The translations under genes were made by a program, and so were the position numbers. This document shows, one piece after another, positions 1 through 10,075 of a stretch of DNA of 64,000 nucleotides. Within the stretch, counting starts at the first letter, position 1; every line of letters starts with the position of its first letter. This DNA comes from Buddleja alternifolia (lineage: Eukaryota; Streptophyta; Magnoliopsida; Lamiales; Scrophulariaceae). The stretch lies in assembly GCA_019426215.1 (NCBI GenBank), contig CM033399.1:31443022-31507021 (forward strand). The letters run 5' to 3'. The notes below the pieces were generated by a model. That model worked only from the letters and a program-made list of their open reading frames with translations, made no database searches and was not told the DNA's origin.

Positions 1-3000
1 TTGATTATAGCCAGAGTAGCCATCTAGGAAACAATAAAACTCATGCCCGACTAACCTCTCAAGCATTTGATCAATGAAGGGAAGGGGAAAGTGGTCTTTC
101 CGGGTGGCCTCATTTAATTTTCGATAATCAATGCATACTCGCCACCCGGTAACTGTTCGTGTGGGAATTAATTCATTGTTAGCATTGGTAATAACAGTCA
201 TACCTCCTTTCTTCGGGACCACTTGAGTTGGACTCACCCAATTGCTATCGGAGATAGGATAGATAATACCTGCATCGAGTAGCTTAATTACCTCCTTTTT
301 AACAACTTCTTGCATCATTGGATTGGGTCGTCTTTGCGGTTGAATGGTGGGCTTATATTCATCCTCCATGAGGATCTTATGCATACATACCGTTGGACAA
401 ATCCCCTTAATATCAGCTATTTTCCATCCAAAAGCCTTTTTATGGGCTTTCAACACCGTAAGCAGCTTCTCCTCCATAATGTCTGTCAAAGATGAAGAGA
501 TTATAACAGGTAAAAATTCTGAATCTTGTAAGTAAGCATACTTGAGATGAGAAGGAAGAGGTTTAAGCTCAAGAGGTGGCGGTTCTTCAATTGAGGGCTT
601 TGGTGATGAAGTGATTGGTCTATCCAGAACTTCGAAACGAGGTCGAAAACTTCGTTTGTAAGGTGGATTTGCCTCGAGAAAAGCAACAGCGTCCCTCAAG
701 TTATTTTTTTCCATTGTCTCACCCATGGGACTCACAAGACATGCCTCCACTTGATCTTCGTATTGATTTCCCTGAAAATGTTCAGAAATTAAAGTATCAA
801 ATGCATCAATGTGGAAACAAGTAGAATCATTAGATGGTGTTCGCATAGCATGATACACATTTATTGTCACTTGCTCATCTCCCACTCTAAGAGTTAATTG
901 ACCATTGGCAATATCAATTAATGCTCGTCCGGTGGCGAGGAATGGTCGACCAAGAATGAGTGGTAGCTCGACATCCTCCTCCATATCTAGAACTACAAAG
1001 TCCACCGGGAATATGAATTTTTCGACTTTCACTAAAACATCTTCCACTATTCCTTGTGGGTACTTGATGGACCTATCAGCGAGTTGCAATGAAATAGTGG
1101 TAGGCTTGGGCTCGCCAAGTCCTAATTTCCTGAAAAGTGACAAAGGCAACAAATTAATACTGGCACCAGAATCACACAAAACTTTAGAAAAAGAAATAGA
1201 ACCGATAGTGCAAGGAATTGTAAAGCTTCCGGGATCCTTAAGCTTTTGAGGTATCCGGTTTTGCAATATAGCCGAGCATTCTGCAGTAAGGGCTACAGTT
1301 TCATGTTCCTCCAACTTTCTCTTGTTAGAAAGGATATCCTTGAGATATTTAGCGTAACTCGGCATTTGCAACAAAGCATCTACAAGAGGAATGTTAATAC
1401 GCAATTGTTTAAATATATCAAGAAACTTGGCAAATTGCTTATCTAACTTTCCTTTTTGTAATGCAAGTGGAAATGGAGGTCTTGGTTTGGGCACGGAGGG
1501 TTCGGTAGAGGAATGTCCCGAAACAGGGGATGATGTCTCGGTGTTCTTTCCGGAGTTGGATGTTGCCTTAGTTTTATCCAAATGTTCTGGTGTATCATCC
1601 ATTTTCTCTCCCAATTTTGGATCAACGAGGTTCTTTCCGCTACGAAGTGAAACTGCTTGAACTTGTTCCTTTGGATTTTTCTCGGTATCACTTGGTAACG
1701 TGCCTTGGGTTCGTCCGGAAAGCATGTTGGCAATTTGCCCAATTTGAGTTTCTAAGTTTTTTAGTGCAATTTCTTGATTTTTTAAGCTTGCTTCTTGTTT
1801 CTTGGACATCATTTCTTGATATTGAAACTTTTGTGTTGCCTCCATCATGAACTTTTGCCATACATCTTCCATATTATTCTTTTTCTCGCTTTGTTGTGGT
1901 TGTTGGAGCCCCCCTTGCCTTTGAAATGGAGGTTGTTGGAAACCTCCTTGGTTTTGTTGAAAACCTGGTGGTGGTGGTTTCGCCATATTCGAATTTTGGC
2001 TCCATGAGAAATTGGGATGATTCCTCCATCCCGGATTAAAAGAATTCGAGTAGGGATTATTCTGTTGACGACTTGCATTTCCCATGAAGTTAGCACTTTC
2101 AACCGAGTTAGATGTCCCACACACATCTCCTTGTAAGCACTCAAAGTTTGTGTGATCACCTCCACAATTTTCACAAGTGGATTTAACTTGATTTACCGTA
2201 CCTTGCATGAGTCCGAAGGAATCCAATCTTTTGTTTAGGGCCTCCAATTGAACAGCTACTGTGGAGTTATTCCCAATTTCATACAATCCGGCGGGCTTCT
2301 TGGGCAACGTGATTCGTTCGGTTGGCCATTGATAGTTGTTCTCGGCCATGAGCTCAATTAATGCCCAAGCTTCCTCAGGTGATTTGTTCATGATAGTACC
2401 TCCCGCGGCGGCATCTAAATTCGTACGGAGATTCGGTCCCAAACCCAAATAGAAAGTTTGAACAAATGTGGGCACGGCTAACCCATGGTGTGGGCATTTC
2501 CTCAAAAGTTCCTTAAAACGCTCCCATGCCTCATAAAGTGATTCCCCCTCATATTGACGAAAGCTGGTGATTTCATTTTTCATTGCGGCCGTCTTACCCG
2601 GTGGAAAGTACTTAGACAAAAATTTATCCACCATTTGTTCCCAAGTACGGATAGAGGCGGTTGGCAAAGAGTTGAACCACTGTTTAGCCTTGTCTTTGAG
2701 AGAGAATGGAAATAACCGTAAGCGTATGGCGTCGTCGGTGACTCCATTGTTCTTGAAAGTATGGATAATCTCCGAGAATGTGGCTATATGAGCGTGTGGA
2801 TCATCATGTTGTAAACCGGAGAATTGAACCTGGTTTCCTATCATTTGGATATACCCCGGCAGGATTTGAAAAGTGTTAGCCTCTACCGGTGGTAAAACGA
2901 TTGGCCCTGCGGCTCCTTGGATGTTTGGCATCATATAATCCCTCAAAGGGCGTTGCGGAGGCGCCTCTGGTTGGTTTTGATGAACGCGAAGATTTGCAAG

Positions 3001-3180
3001 CTCCCGACGAACCGCTTCTTCTAAGATAGCGGGATCTATGTGAATAGGAGGAGGATTCAGATTTGGATCCATTGTGGCTTGATAATGTTGAGCCTCTCTT
3101 TGTAGTCTTACCCCTCGAGTAAACGTTCGTTCAATTTCAGGGTCCAACTCCGCTAGTCCCACTCGACTAGTACGGGTCAT
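1..3180 (-). CDS. Athila gag-pol polyprotein, partial (gag, protease, start of RT)
   Basis: The frame from the ATG at 3180 is open for 1060 codons to the window edge; I read every triplet and found no stop. In order: gag capsid region (about residues 80-300), a CCHC-type knuckle of form CX2CX3HX4C (about 336-348), an aspartic protease with the DSG active site near residue 670, and reverse transcriptase from about residue 890, ending in the window at the YSGYNQ motif. The protein would form virus-like particles and process and reverse-transcribe the element's RNA. The lack of any stop or frameshift over 3.2 kb suggests a young, possibly autonomous copy. Whether RNase H, integrase and an env-like ORF are intact cannot be seen. 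Confidence 0.93.
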   Translation of the reverse strand, partial: MTRTSRVGLAELDPEIERTFTRGVRLQREAQHYQATMDPNLNPPPIHIDPAILEEAVRRELANLRVHQNQPEAPPQRPLRDYMMPNIQGAAGPIVLPPVEANTFQILPGYIQMIGNQVQFSGLQHDDPHAHIATFSEIIHTFKNNGVTDDAIRLRLFPFSLKDKAKQWFNSLPTASIRTWEQMVDKFLSKYFPPGKTAAMKNEITSFRQYEGESLYEAWERFKELLRKCPHHGLAVPTFVQTFYLGLGPNLRTNLDAAAGGTIMNKSPEEAWALIELMAENNYQWPTERITLPKKPAGLYEIGNNSTVAVQLEALNKRLDSFGLMQGTVNQVKSTCENCGGDHTNFECLQGDVCGTSNSVESANFMGNASRQQNNPYSNSFNPGWRNHPNFSWSQNSNMAKPPPPGFQQNQGGFQQPPFQRQGGLQQPQQSEKKNNMEDVWQKFMMEATQKFQYQEMMSKKQEASLKNQEIALKNLETQIGQIANMLSGRTQGTLPSDTEKNPKEQVQAVSLRSGKNLVDPKLGEKMDDTPEHLDKTKATSNSGKNTETSSPVSGHSSTEPSVPKPRPPFPLALQKGKLDKQFAKFLDIFKQLRINIPLVDALLQMPSYAKYLKDILSNKRKLEEHETVALTAECSAILQNRIPQKLKDPGSFTIPCTIGSISFSKVLCDSGASINLLPLSLFRKLGLGEPKPTTISLQLADRSIKYPQGIVEDVLVKVEKFIFPVDFVVLDMEEDVELPLILGRPFLATGRALIDIANGQLTLRVGDEQVTINVYHAMRTPSNDSTCFHIDAFDTLISEHFQGNQYEDQVEACLVSPMGETMEKNNLRDAVAFLEANPPYKRSFRPRFEVLDRPITSSPKPSIEEPPPLELKPLPSHLKYAYLQDSEFLPVIISSSLTDIMEEKLLTVLKAHKKAFGWKIADIKGICPTVCMHKILMEDEYKPTIQPQRRPNPMMQEVVKKEVIKLLDAGIIYPISDSNWVSPTQVVPKKGGMTVITNANNELIPTRTVTGWRVCIDYRKLNEATRKDHFPLPFIDQMLERLVGHEFYCFLDGYSGYNQ

Positions 3181-3291
3181 GCACTAACCGAGATCAACCT
3201 TGCACAAAGAAAGACACACAATTTAAAAATAAAAGAAATGATCTAAGCTCAGAAAGAATAAGGGAATCTCAATATTAGATAAAAATAGTTG

Positions 3292-3309
3292 TCCCCGGCA
3301 ACGGCGCCA
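3292..3309 (-). promoter_or_regulatory. Primer-binding site, tRNA-Asp type
   Basis: Read on the minus strand, TGGCGCCGTTGCCGGGGA lies 6 nt inside the LTR end. It fits the 3' end of plant tRNA-Asp and would prime minus-strand DNA synthesis. The same 18 nt occur in the inner element at 34532-34549. Confidence 0.85.
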
Positions 3310-3315
3310 AAAACT

Positions 3316-4910
3316 TGACACGACAAAATCCTAGCAAGAGAACTAGGTCGCGTAAGTAGTAAAGTGGATTTCTAAGTCCGAGGTTATCGTATCCGCAGGG
3401 ACAACTATAATCTAAGTACCAAGACTACTATATTACTCAATTCTAAGTTAAATCGGTCGATAGAAAGGTTGATTAACTAATTAATAAAACTAGAAAATAA
3501 ACTAAGGCAACGTCACACCAAATAAAGGGAGGAAACAATAGAGAGAAGCGATCAAGGCACATGGTTCAACCAATTATGCATTTCGATTGTGATTTAGGTT
3601 CTATTGGATTATTAGATTGATTTAGCTAAGGCGAAATTCCCTAACGTACATACCACCCAATCTCTTGGCATAGCAACCCTACCCTTGGTAACGATTTCCT
3701 ATATATCTCTATATGAAAACCCGATTAACGAGGATGCATTTAAGGTCTAGGAATTCCCCACGTGAATGGAAAGCCACCTAAAGAAATCGAGTCTATCTCT
3801 AGTCGGTTTAACTATAGGGTATTCAATGTTTATATCTTCCCTAGGTTATTATCTCTCGATCTCTAACCTAGGCATTTTATCAAACACTTGGTGATCAAGC
3901 AAATGTAGCATTGAGATCAAATATTGAATACATAACTAAAACCAAAATTTATCCAATAAACACCAACAAATCAACAATCAAAATAACATAAATGGCCTAT
4001 CCATGGCCTCAATCAAACAAGTTTAGCTCATATTCATGTCAAAAGTGCAAATATAAATCATACAAGTCATAAGAGGTTTGAACAAATTCAAGAAACAAAT
4101 ATGTAAAAACTCCTTAATTCTTGTAGAGATATGGATTCCTTGTTGAATTCTCCATGTTTTGACCTTTAATCTTCTCTTCTAAGCTCTCCCTCTCTCTATT
4201 TTCGTGTGGTTGCTGATATCCAAGGTGAGTTAGGGTAAAAAATGGCTAAAAGGGGTATTTATAGGCCAACCCACTGCTACGAACGCCGCGGCGTTCGCTT
4301 GTTGAACGCCTCGGCGTTGGCTACTGCATGTGAACGCCACGGCGTTCTTGGATGAACGCCTCGGCGTTCGTCCCCTGCTGCTCCAGCCAGTTTTGGTAAA
4401 CTTCGCATAACTTTCTCTACCAATGTCGGAATTCACTGATTCAAGTTGCTGTAGAATCCTAAAACAAAGATCTACAACTCTCCAGAAGACACTAGGGCCG
4501 AAATCAAACGTTAAAGATGACAAAATTGTCTCACAAGTCACTGAATGAGAAAACTCCATCGTAAGACGTCTCTTCCGATGACGTTTTCACCTCCTTCCCT
4601 ACATATCTGATCTTTGTCTTCAACATAAGAAATGTACCTTTGCCTCTTATCTTTCCATTGGTATAAGAAGTGTGTAATTTGGACATGGGTAGAGAAATCT
4701 ATTCCACAAACTCTAGCACTGCGCAGACAGTTTGTATTTTTATGCATGATTTACCTTCAATCCTTGTTCTTTTCCTCCAAATCATATGTTATTCTAGAAA
4801 ATATGAGAAAACAAGGATCAAAGCATCAAATTTGATCAAATTATCAAGGAAACAATCAAAACCAAGTTGATAAACGGGGGAAAACTAGTGTAAAAATAAC
4901 ATATATCACA
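3316..4910 (-). repeat. 5' LTR of the Athila element
   Basis: About 1.6 kb. On the minus strand it ends in GTGTCA just before the primer-binding site, as the inner element's LTR also does. It holds a TATA box (TATAAATA, minus strand of 4256-4263), so U3 is about 650 bp and R/U5 about 940 bp. Four 16-bp palindromes sit just upstream of the TATA box. Confidence 0.8.
4281..4369. repeat. Four promoter-proximal GAACGCC(N)CGGCGTTC palindromes
   Basis: Perfect or near-perfect 16-bp palindromes start at 4281, 4304, 4332 and 4354, 22-28 bp apart, in the U3 region just upstream of the LTR TATA box (reading on the minus strand). The regular spacing suggests a repeated protein-binding site or DNA hairpins, but the function is inferred only. 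Confidence 0.75.
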
Positions 4911-7900
4911 AAGCCAAAATTGTTGACAGAAAAAGTGATTATAAATTCACTATTTGATACGTAGCAATAAAAAAAATTGTGAAATGGACATAAGCTATTT
5001 CACCTAATTCACTATTTGAGGCTATAGTCCAATCACTAAATTTCAATATTAAGATACTACAAATTAGTATAGGCTTACATGCTAAAAACTATCTGAAGAA
5101 ATGAATTGGGCAATTATTGGGACGTCGGACAATCTCCACCATCCCATGTATATAGTCAAATGAATAATTTTTTTATTTATTGGTAAGTGTCAGATGTGAA
5201 AACCACATATATATTCTTATATATTTTATATGTGGGGTAAAAATCACTCAAAACTTGAGATCACGGAATTTCCCAAGTATCACCCAAAAGAATTGACAGT
5301 TCTATCCTTTGATCTTGAAATAGCCCAAATCAATTGTACTATTTTGAGTACATGGAATATATTACATACATGACACTCAAGTTCAACTTAGTGAAAAATA
5401 AGTAGAAAACATTAAATTCAAATCCTAAGGTAGAATCTTGCTTAATTCAAAAGAAGAAGAAACTAAATACTGGTTAATGACATTAAACATGTCTAATTGA
5501 CAAAAAGAAAGTAAAAATTCATCATGAGAACTTAACAATTATTGAGAAAATGAGACGACAATAAAAAGAAAACATTAAACAATTATTATTTTTTTGGTAG
5601 CTATGAGAAGAAATAATGAAATCAAACTTAATAAGATGATAGAATTTTAATAAATCAAGCAAATTTGGCATGAAATATCCACAATATTTAAACTATTGAG
5701 AGGAGAATATTTAAAGAAAACTAAAATGGCAGACTTAACAAAATTGTGATCAGAAGATAAATTATAATCTCCAAAACAAATTTTCCAAAGAAAAAATATT
5801 TTATTAGAGAAATTATAATGAAAGAATAAAAAAAGTTATGATTTTGATGAATGATAAAAATTCAAACTATCTTAATATATTATAGTAAATGAAAAACACA
5901 TTCTTATATATCTATAGGAGCCAATAATTTGAGCTATTTCAAAGAAATATATTATGCAACAAATTCAAAAAATATGAGATTACAAAAAATGACAATCTGC
6001 TCACTTTAGACAAATTAAAAAGAGAATAAAACGAGAAATACAATCGATAAAAATTAAAAGCACTTAGAATATGAATACTAATATTAATTATAAAAATATT
6101 TAGTCAAAAATAAGTAATTGTACACAAAGTATTTTTGTATTCTTATAGGAATTTAGACATCGGTTTTTATTTTGTATTCACAATTAATTAATTAAACATA
6201 TTTCTTCATCAAAAGTCATTCACAAAAAATGCAATATACAAATTTCAATTTAAAATACACCAAATTTTATAAGCTAAAGATAGAACAAAAGATGTATACT
6301 TTTAATCGTACAAAACATCTTAACAATTTTTAAAAGACCAAATTTGAAAAGCAAATTTCAAATTACAATTGTTTTGAGTTTCTTTTTGAGATAAAAGAAA
6401 AAAGATTGATTTAAAATTTAAATAACCAACATTGTCAAGTACTGATACACCCAATTAATACGAATTCTTTCAAGTTTCAACCTATTAAATTAAGAAAAAT
6501 TTAAAAGACAAATGGAGAAAAACATATAGATAAGAATTAAATAAATAACTTGAGGGAAAAAAAAAACATTTCCTCTATGTTGAGCAAGAAATGAAAACAA
6601 ATAAGACAAAATCTTATTAATGGGAACAATAAAAGAGGAAATTCTCACAAACTCATAAGAATCAAAAGTAAATTAAAGTTAGATAATCAAATCAAATTCA
6701 AAGAATATAAATTCCACCAAAAAAAATCAAGAACAAAATTTTTTTGAAAATGAATCAAATTTGCCATGGAAAATGACAAATTCAGATTAGAAATTACAAA
6801 AAATAAAAATAAAATTTTTTAAGATCAAGAGTGAACGAAATTTAAAAAATGAACCAAATATTGTGTGAGAAAAGTGAAATTCAGATTAGAAAGAAAAAAT
6901 AGAACCCCAGTGAATTCTATCACCCTATCAAATCAACAAAATTTAAATAAATTAATAAGAAAAATAAAGCATAAGAGAACAACAAAACAAAAAATAACAA
7001 AAGGCAATGAATGTCTTTGAATCAACAGAGTAAAAAACTAAACCAATTAAGAATAAATAAGTGAAAGAAAAGAAGATGAAATTTACACAAAATCATAATG
7101 TTCAAGACTACATTAGAAAAAGACAATCAAACAAAATTCAATGAGTAAAAATTCAGAACTATTGAACAATAAAGAAAATATTGAAAAAATACAGTACCTG
7201 ATTACCCAAACCAAATCAAAGAAGGTAGAAGAAAAAGTACTGAATTTTGAGAACCATGGAATAGATTTGTGAAGCAGCAAAATATGGCATGGTTAATAAA
7301 TTTCTTCAAGAACTAAAATGAAGGGAATTAATTAATACGTAAAATAATGTGACGTGGCAATTTCCATATTAACCGCATAATCCCATGAATTATGGTATTA
7401 CTACGTATCTTCAGCTAATGAAAACAAAATCTTCCTTTGATTAAGGAGTCAGTTAAATGTGATAAGAAAAGAAAAAGTAAATTAACCATCGATGAGTAAT
7501 TTAAAAATTCAAAAATCTAACTACCATAAAAATCGTTTAACCAATAGGATTTTTCTTGTCAATTAAAATAAATCAAAATTACCAGAAATTAGTATTTGGC
7601 CAAATTGCGGTCAAAATCAGTCAAACACTTCCTTCCTATATTAATATTAATAGACTAGTAATAATATAATGATAATATATAAATTATACATGCTTCATTG
7701 ATACATGATACATATTTTTACAACATAAGTTTAATAAACACATATTTCTTACTACTAAATATTTTGTAAATGTTATTGAATAAAAGATACGTAAAATGCT
7801 ATTTATCTTGTCTTCAGAAGTAGTTTTATAATTATTTTACTTTTGTATTTATATTTTTAATTTTATATACATTATTAATATATTTTTATGCATAAATAGA

Positions 7901-8035
7901 AACTAAAATTATATTTATTTTATTAATTAAGGAAGAAATATAAGTTAATTTTTAGTTGAAGCTCGAGCTCGACTCATCTACTTCGAGCTTGAGCTTTATA
8001 ATGGCTCATCAAATTATAGCTCAAAAAAATATAAT
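4911..8035. other. AT-rich intergenic DNA, no gene recognised
   Basis: About 3.1 kb of very A-rich sequence with no supported reading frame, splice structure or terminal repeats that I can see. A stretch of CTCGAG-like alternation (about 7960-8030) resembles dispersed repeat debris that resumes at 8228-8275. Confidence 0.5.
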
Positions 8036-8203
8036 TAAACCTCCCACTTTATATGAGAGGTCCTGGGTTCGAATCCAAATTGCCACAAGTTGTTGCTTTC
8101 CCCGCCTTTATAGAGCTAGATAGAGTGTTTATGGTTTAGAATTATGACTATCAACTCGGGTTTGACGGGCTAAACATTTAGAGTATCCTCCTCGTCTTGA
8201 ATT
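8036..8203 (+). repeat. Probable tRNA-derived SINE fragment
   Basis: It carries a B-box-like GGTTCGAATCC (about 8067) inside a segment that does not fold as a tRNA and lacks a recognisable A-box. It sits inside a CTCGAG-rich repeat that flanks it on both sides (about 7960-8030 and 8228-8275). A SINE remnant is the simplest reading; the ends are approximate. Confidence 0.35.
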
Positions 8204-8750
8204 GAAATATATATATATATATATAAAATCAAACTCGAACTCGACTTGAGAATTTCACTCGGTTACATCCCTACCGCTAATTATTCATTCGCTTCCTGAA
8301 ATACTTTATGATTTCCTTAAAGATGGCTTATCTACGTACACTATGCTTGAAAAATTATTAAGATGGAGATTAAGATTTGCTTCCTAAAATACTTTATAAT
8401 TCTTTCGCTTCTATGTCTTGCTCGTAAATTGAGAATCTTTCATATTTTGCTCGTAATTTGGTAATATTTCATATGGTTTTGACGAGAGTGAGGATTGTAT
8501 TCTATTTGAAACGTTACAAGGAAAAGAATAAAAAGTTTATTTATATTGCAGCCGAACTCTCTTACCATTTGATTTATTTTTCGTCCTACTTTTTTGTTCA
8601 AAGAACATCTAAATAGTGGGGAAGTTAAAGGAAAGGATACAAGTTCAGGGGTCAAGCTTGAAAATACAAAAAGTTGTGCTCTAAAATAGTTCATTAAGAA
8701 TCATTAAATAGAATATGCATATTGTTAACATTTCACCTATCGTATTACTA

Positions 8751-8983
8751 AGGGATAATTACACTCACACCCCCTCAACCTCAATAATGAGGTAATTATA
8801 CAAACCTACTCTCACTAATTGATAATTACAAACATACACCCCTCAGGGGTCATTTTGTAAGGTTTACAGGGGTGCAATTGTAAAAAATCTTTAATATTGA
8901 GGGTGTGTTTGTAATTATTAATTAATGAAAAGAGACTTGTGTAATTACCTCATCATTGAGGGGGTGTGAGTGTAATTATCCCT
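8751..8983. mobile_element. MITE with 7-bp target duplication
   Basis: A 233-bp foldback element starting AGGGATAATTACACTCACAC and ending in its reverse complement, with arms of about 50 bp. It is flanked by perfect direct repeats ATTACTA (8744-8750, 8984-8990). There is no coding capacity. Partial relatives with similar GGG(A/T)AAATTAC ends occur near 16123 and 25545. Confidence 0.85.
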
Positions 8984-8999
8984 ATTACTAAATATTATA

Positions 9000-9352
9000 G
9001 GAATAATTGCATAAGACCTCCCCATGTTATTTAGAACGAAATAGACTAATCACCCTCTTTGTTCCTAAAAAATGTGCAAAAAAGCCAAATTTTGTTAAAA
9101 TGATAGAAAAAAATATGTGTTTTTTTGGGAGAATTAATACTATCTACCTTTTATAAAGTATGAAGAGTATATAAATGACAAATGAACATGTCAATAAAGG
9201 TGAAAAACATAAAAAACGCGCTCATTTTTTTAATGGAATTTGACTTTTTTGCACACTTTTTAAGAATACATGGGGTGGTTAGTCTATTTCGTTAACACAG
9301 GGGATTTTTAACATTTTCGAAATACGACAGGGAGTTTTATGCAATTACCCCC
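9000..9352. mobile_element. MITE with 9-bp target duplication (Mutator-like)
   Basis: A 353-bp element with imperfect inverted arms (GGAATAATTGCATAA... / ...TTATGCAATTACCCCC), flanked by perfect 9-bp direct repeats AATATTATA (8991-8999, 9353-9361). A 9-bp duplication is the hallmark of Mutator-family transposition. It inserted directly against the previous MITE's target duplication. Confidence 0.8.
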
Positions 9353-9404
9353 AATATTATATTATTAGTGTCAAATTCAAACGTGGTTTTATGTTTTCTT
9401 CACT

Positions 9405-9559
9405 CTATAAACCAAAACATTCTCTACTGACATATATTCTGCAGAACAGTAAGCCAAATATGTTTTCGGCAATTTTTGTTTTTCAAAAACTGTTCCGTGA
9501 AATTGTTCTACAAAACTATAGTGCAGAACTTCAAAAACAAGAACGCGCCAAACACACCC
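9405..9559. repeat. Possible small MITE remnant
   Basis: The stretch ends in AACGCGCCAAACACACCC, a sequence typical of inverted-repeat ends of plant MITEs, but the opposite arm is poorly matched and no target duplication was found. Confidence 0.25.
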
Positions 9560-10075
9560 TAAGCCTGCCAATGTTGAGCCTGCGAAAGTACATTGTTTTT
9601 TCGTGTGTTGCTATATTGTTAATAATATTCACAAGAAATCTTTTCCGCTGTTCTTCACGTTTTGGTGTGTTGCTATATTGTTTTTGGCTAATTTTGGGCT
9701 TACTCGTGGAAATGAAGGTATATATATTTTGTATATTCTGTGGTGTTTTGCTTTGAATATTTTGTATTATGTTGGTGTCAAGAATTTGAGATCCTTTGGT
9801 TAAATAGTTATGGGTAAAGTTAATGATGAGTTTGATACTCTTCTGAACTCACTCTCAGTTATTATATATTTTGGTAATCTTATATCTATTTGCTAAGTTT
9901 TTTTGGGTTTGGGAATTATTTCATGTTAATGGTTTAAGCAAATAAGGGTTGATCAGGGTTTTTGAATTAGTACTACTCTAAATTTTATTGCTTATTTTTT
10001 GATCAAACATTGTTTTATATTCTAATTTTCTTCATATAATCCTGTTGATGATACTCCAAATTTTTGTTCTCCAGT
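9560..10075 (+). pseudogene. Partial duplicate of SUN5-like exon 1 and intron 1
   Basis: Sequence about 9600-9720 reads as a diverged copy of SUN exon 1 at 21250-21351: both encode VNN(N)IHK, then a hydrophobic WCVA(A)[11 protein letters not shown] segment, and share GCTAATTTTGGGCTTACTCG exactly. The resemblance continues at lower level through the intron (GGTAATCTTA, CTATTTGC, AATTTCATGTT). There is no start codon matching the real gene and no SUN domain follows, so it is a broken fragment. It lies directly upstream of the FTSHI1-like pseudogene, in the same orientation. Confidence 0.65.

Larger units (their letters stand above)
1..4910 (-). mobile_element. Athila-type Ty3/gypsy LTR retrotransposon, 5' part
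   Basis: The 5' portion of a minus-strand element is present: LTR (3316-4910), primer-binding site (3292-3309), short leader, then gag-protease-RT. The rest (RT end, RNase H, integrase, 3' LTR) lies beyond the left edge. The Athila assignment rests on the RT sequence before the YSGYNQ motif, the long (~1.6 kb) LTR and the tRNA-Asp-like primer site. The outer LTR edge is placed at the TGTGATAT start; it could be 2 bp shorter (TGATAT), and no target duplication can be tested because the other end is missing. Confidence 0.9.

Noticed and set aside
4911..7200. Search for a CRISPR-like or satellite array in the A-rich tract
   Set aside because: The repetition is only low-complexity A-richness; no regular unit or spacing was found.
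8030..8110. Possible tRNA gene (GGTTCGAATCC)
   Set aside because: Only the T-loop-like B box is present; no acceptor stem, D-arm or A box can be formed, so a SINE remnant is preferred.
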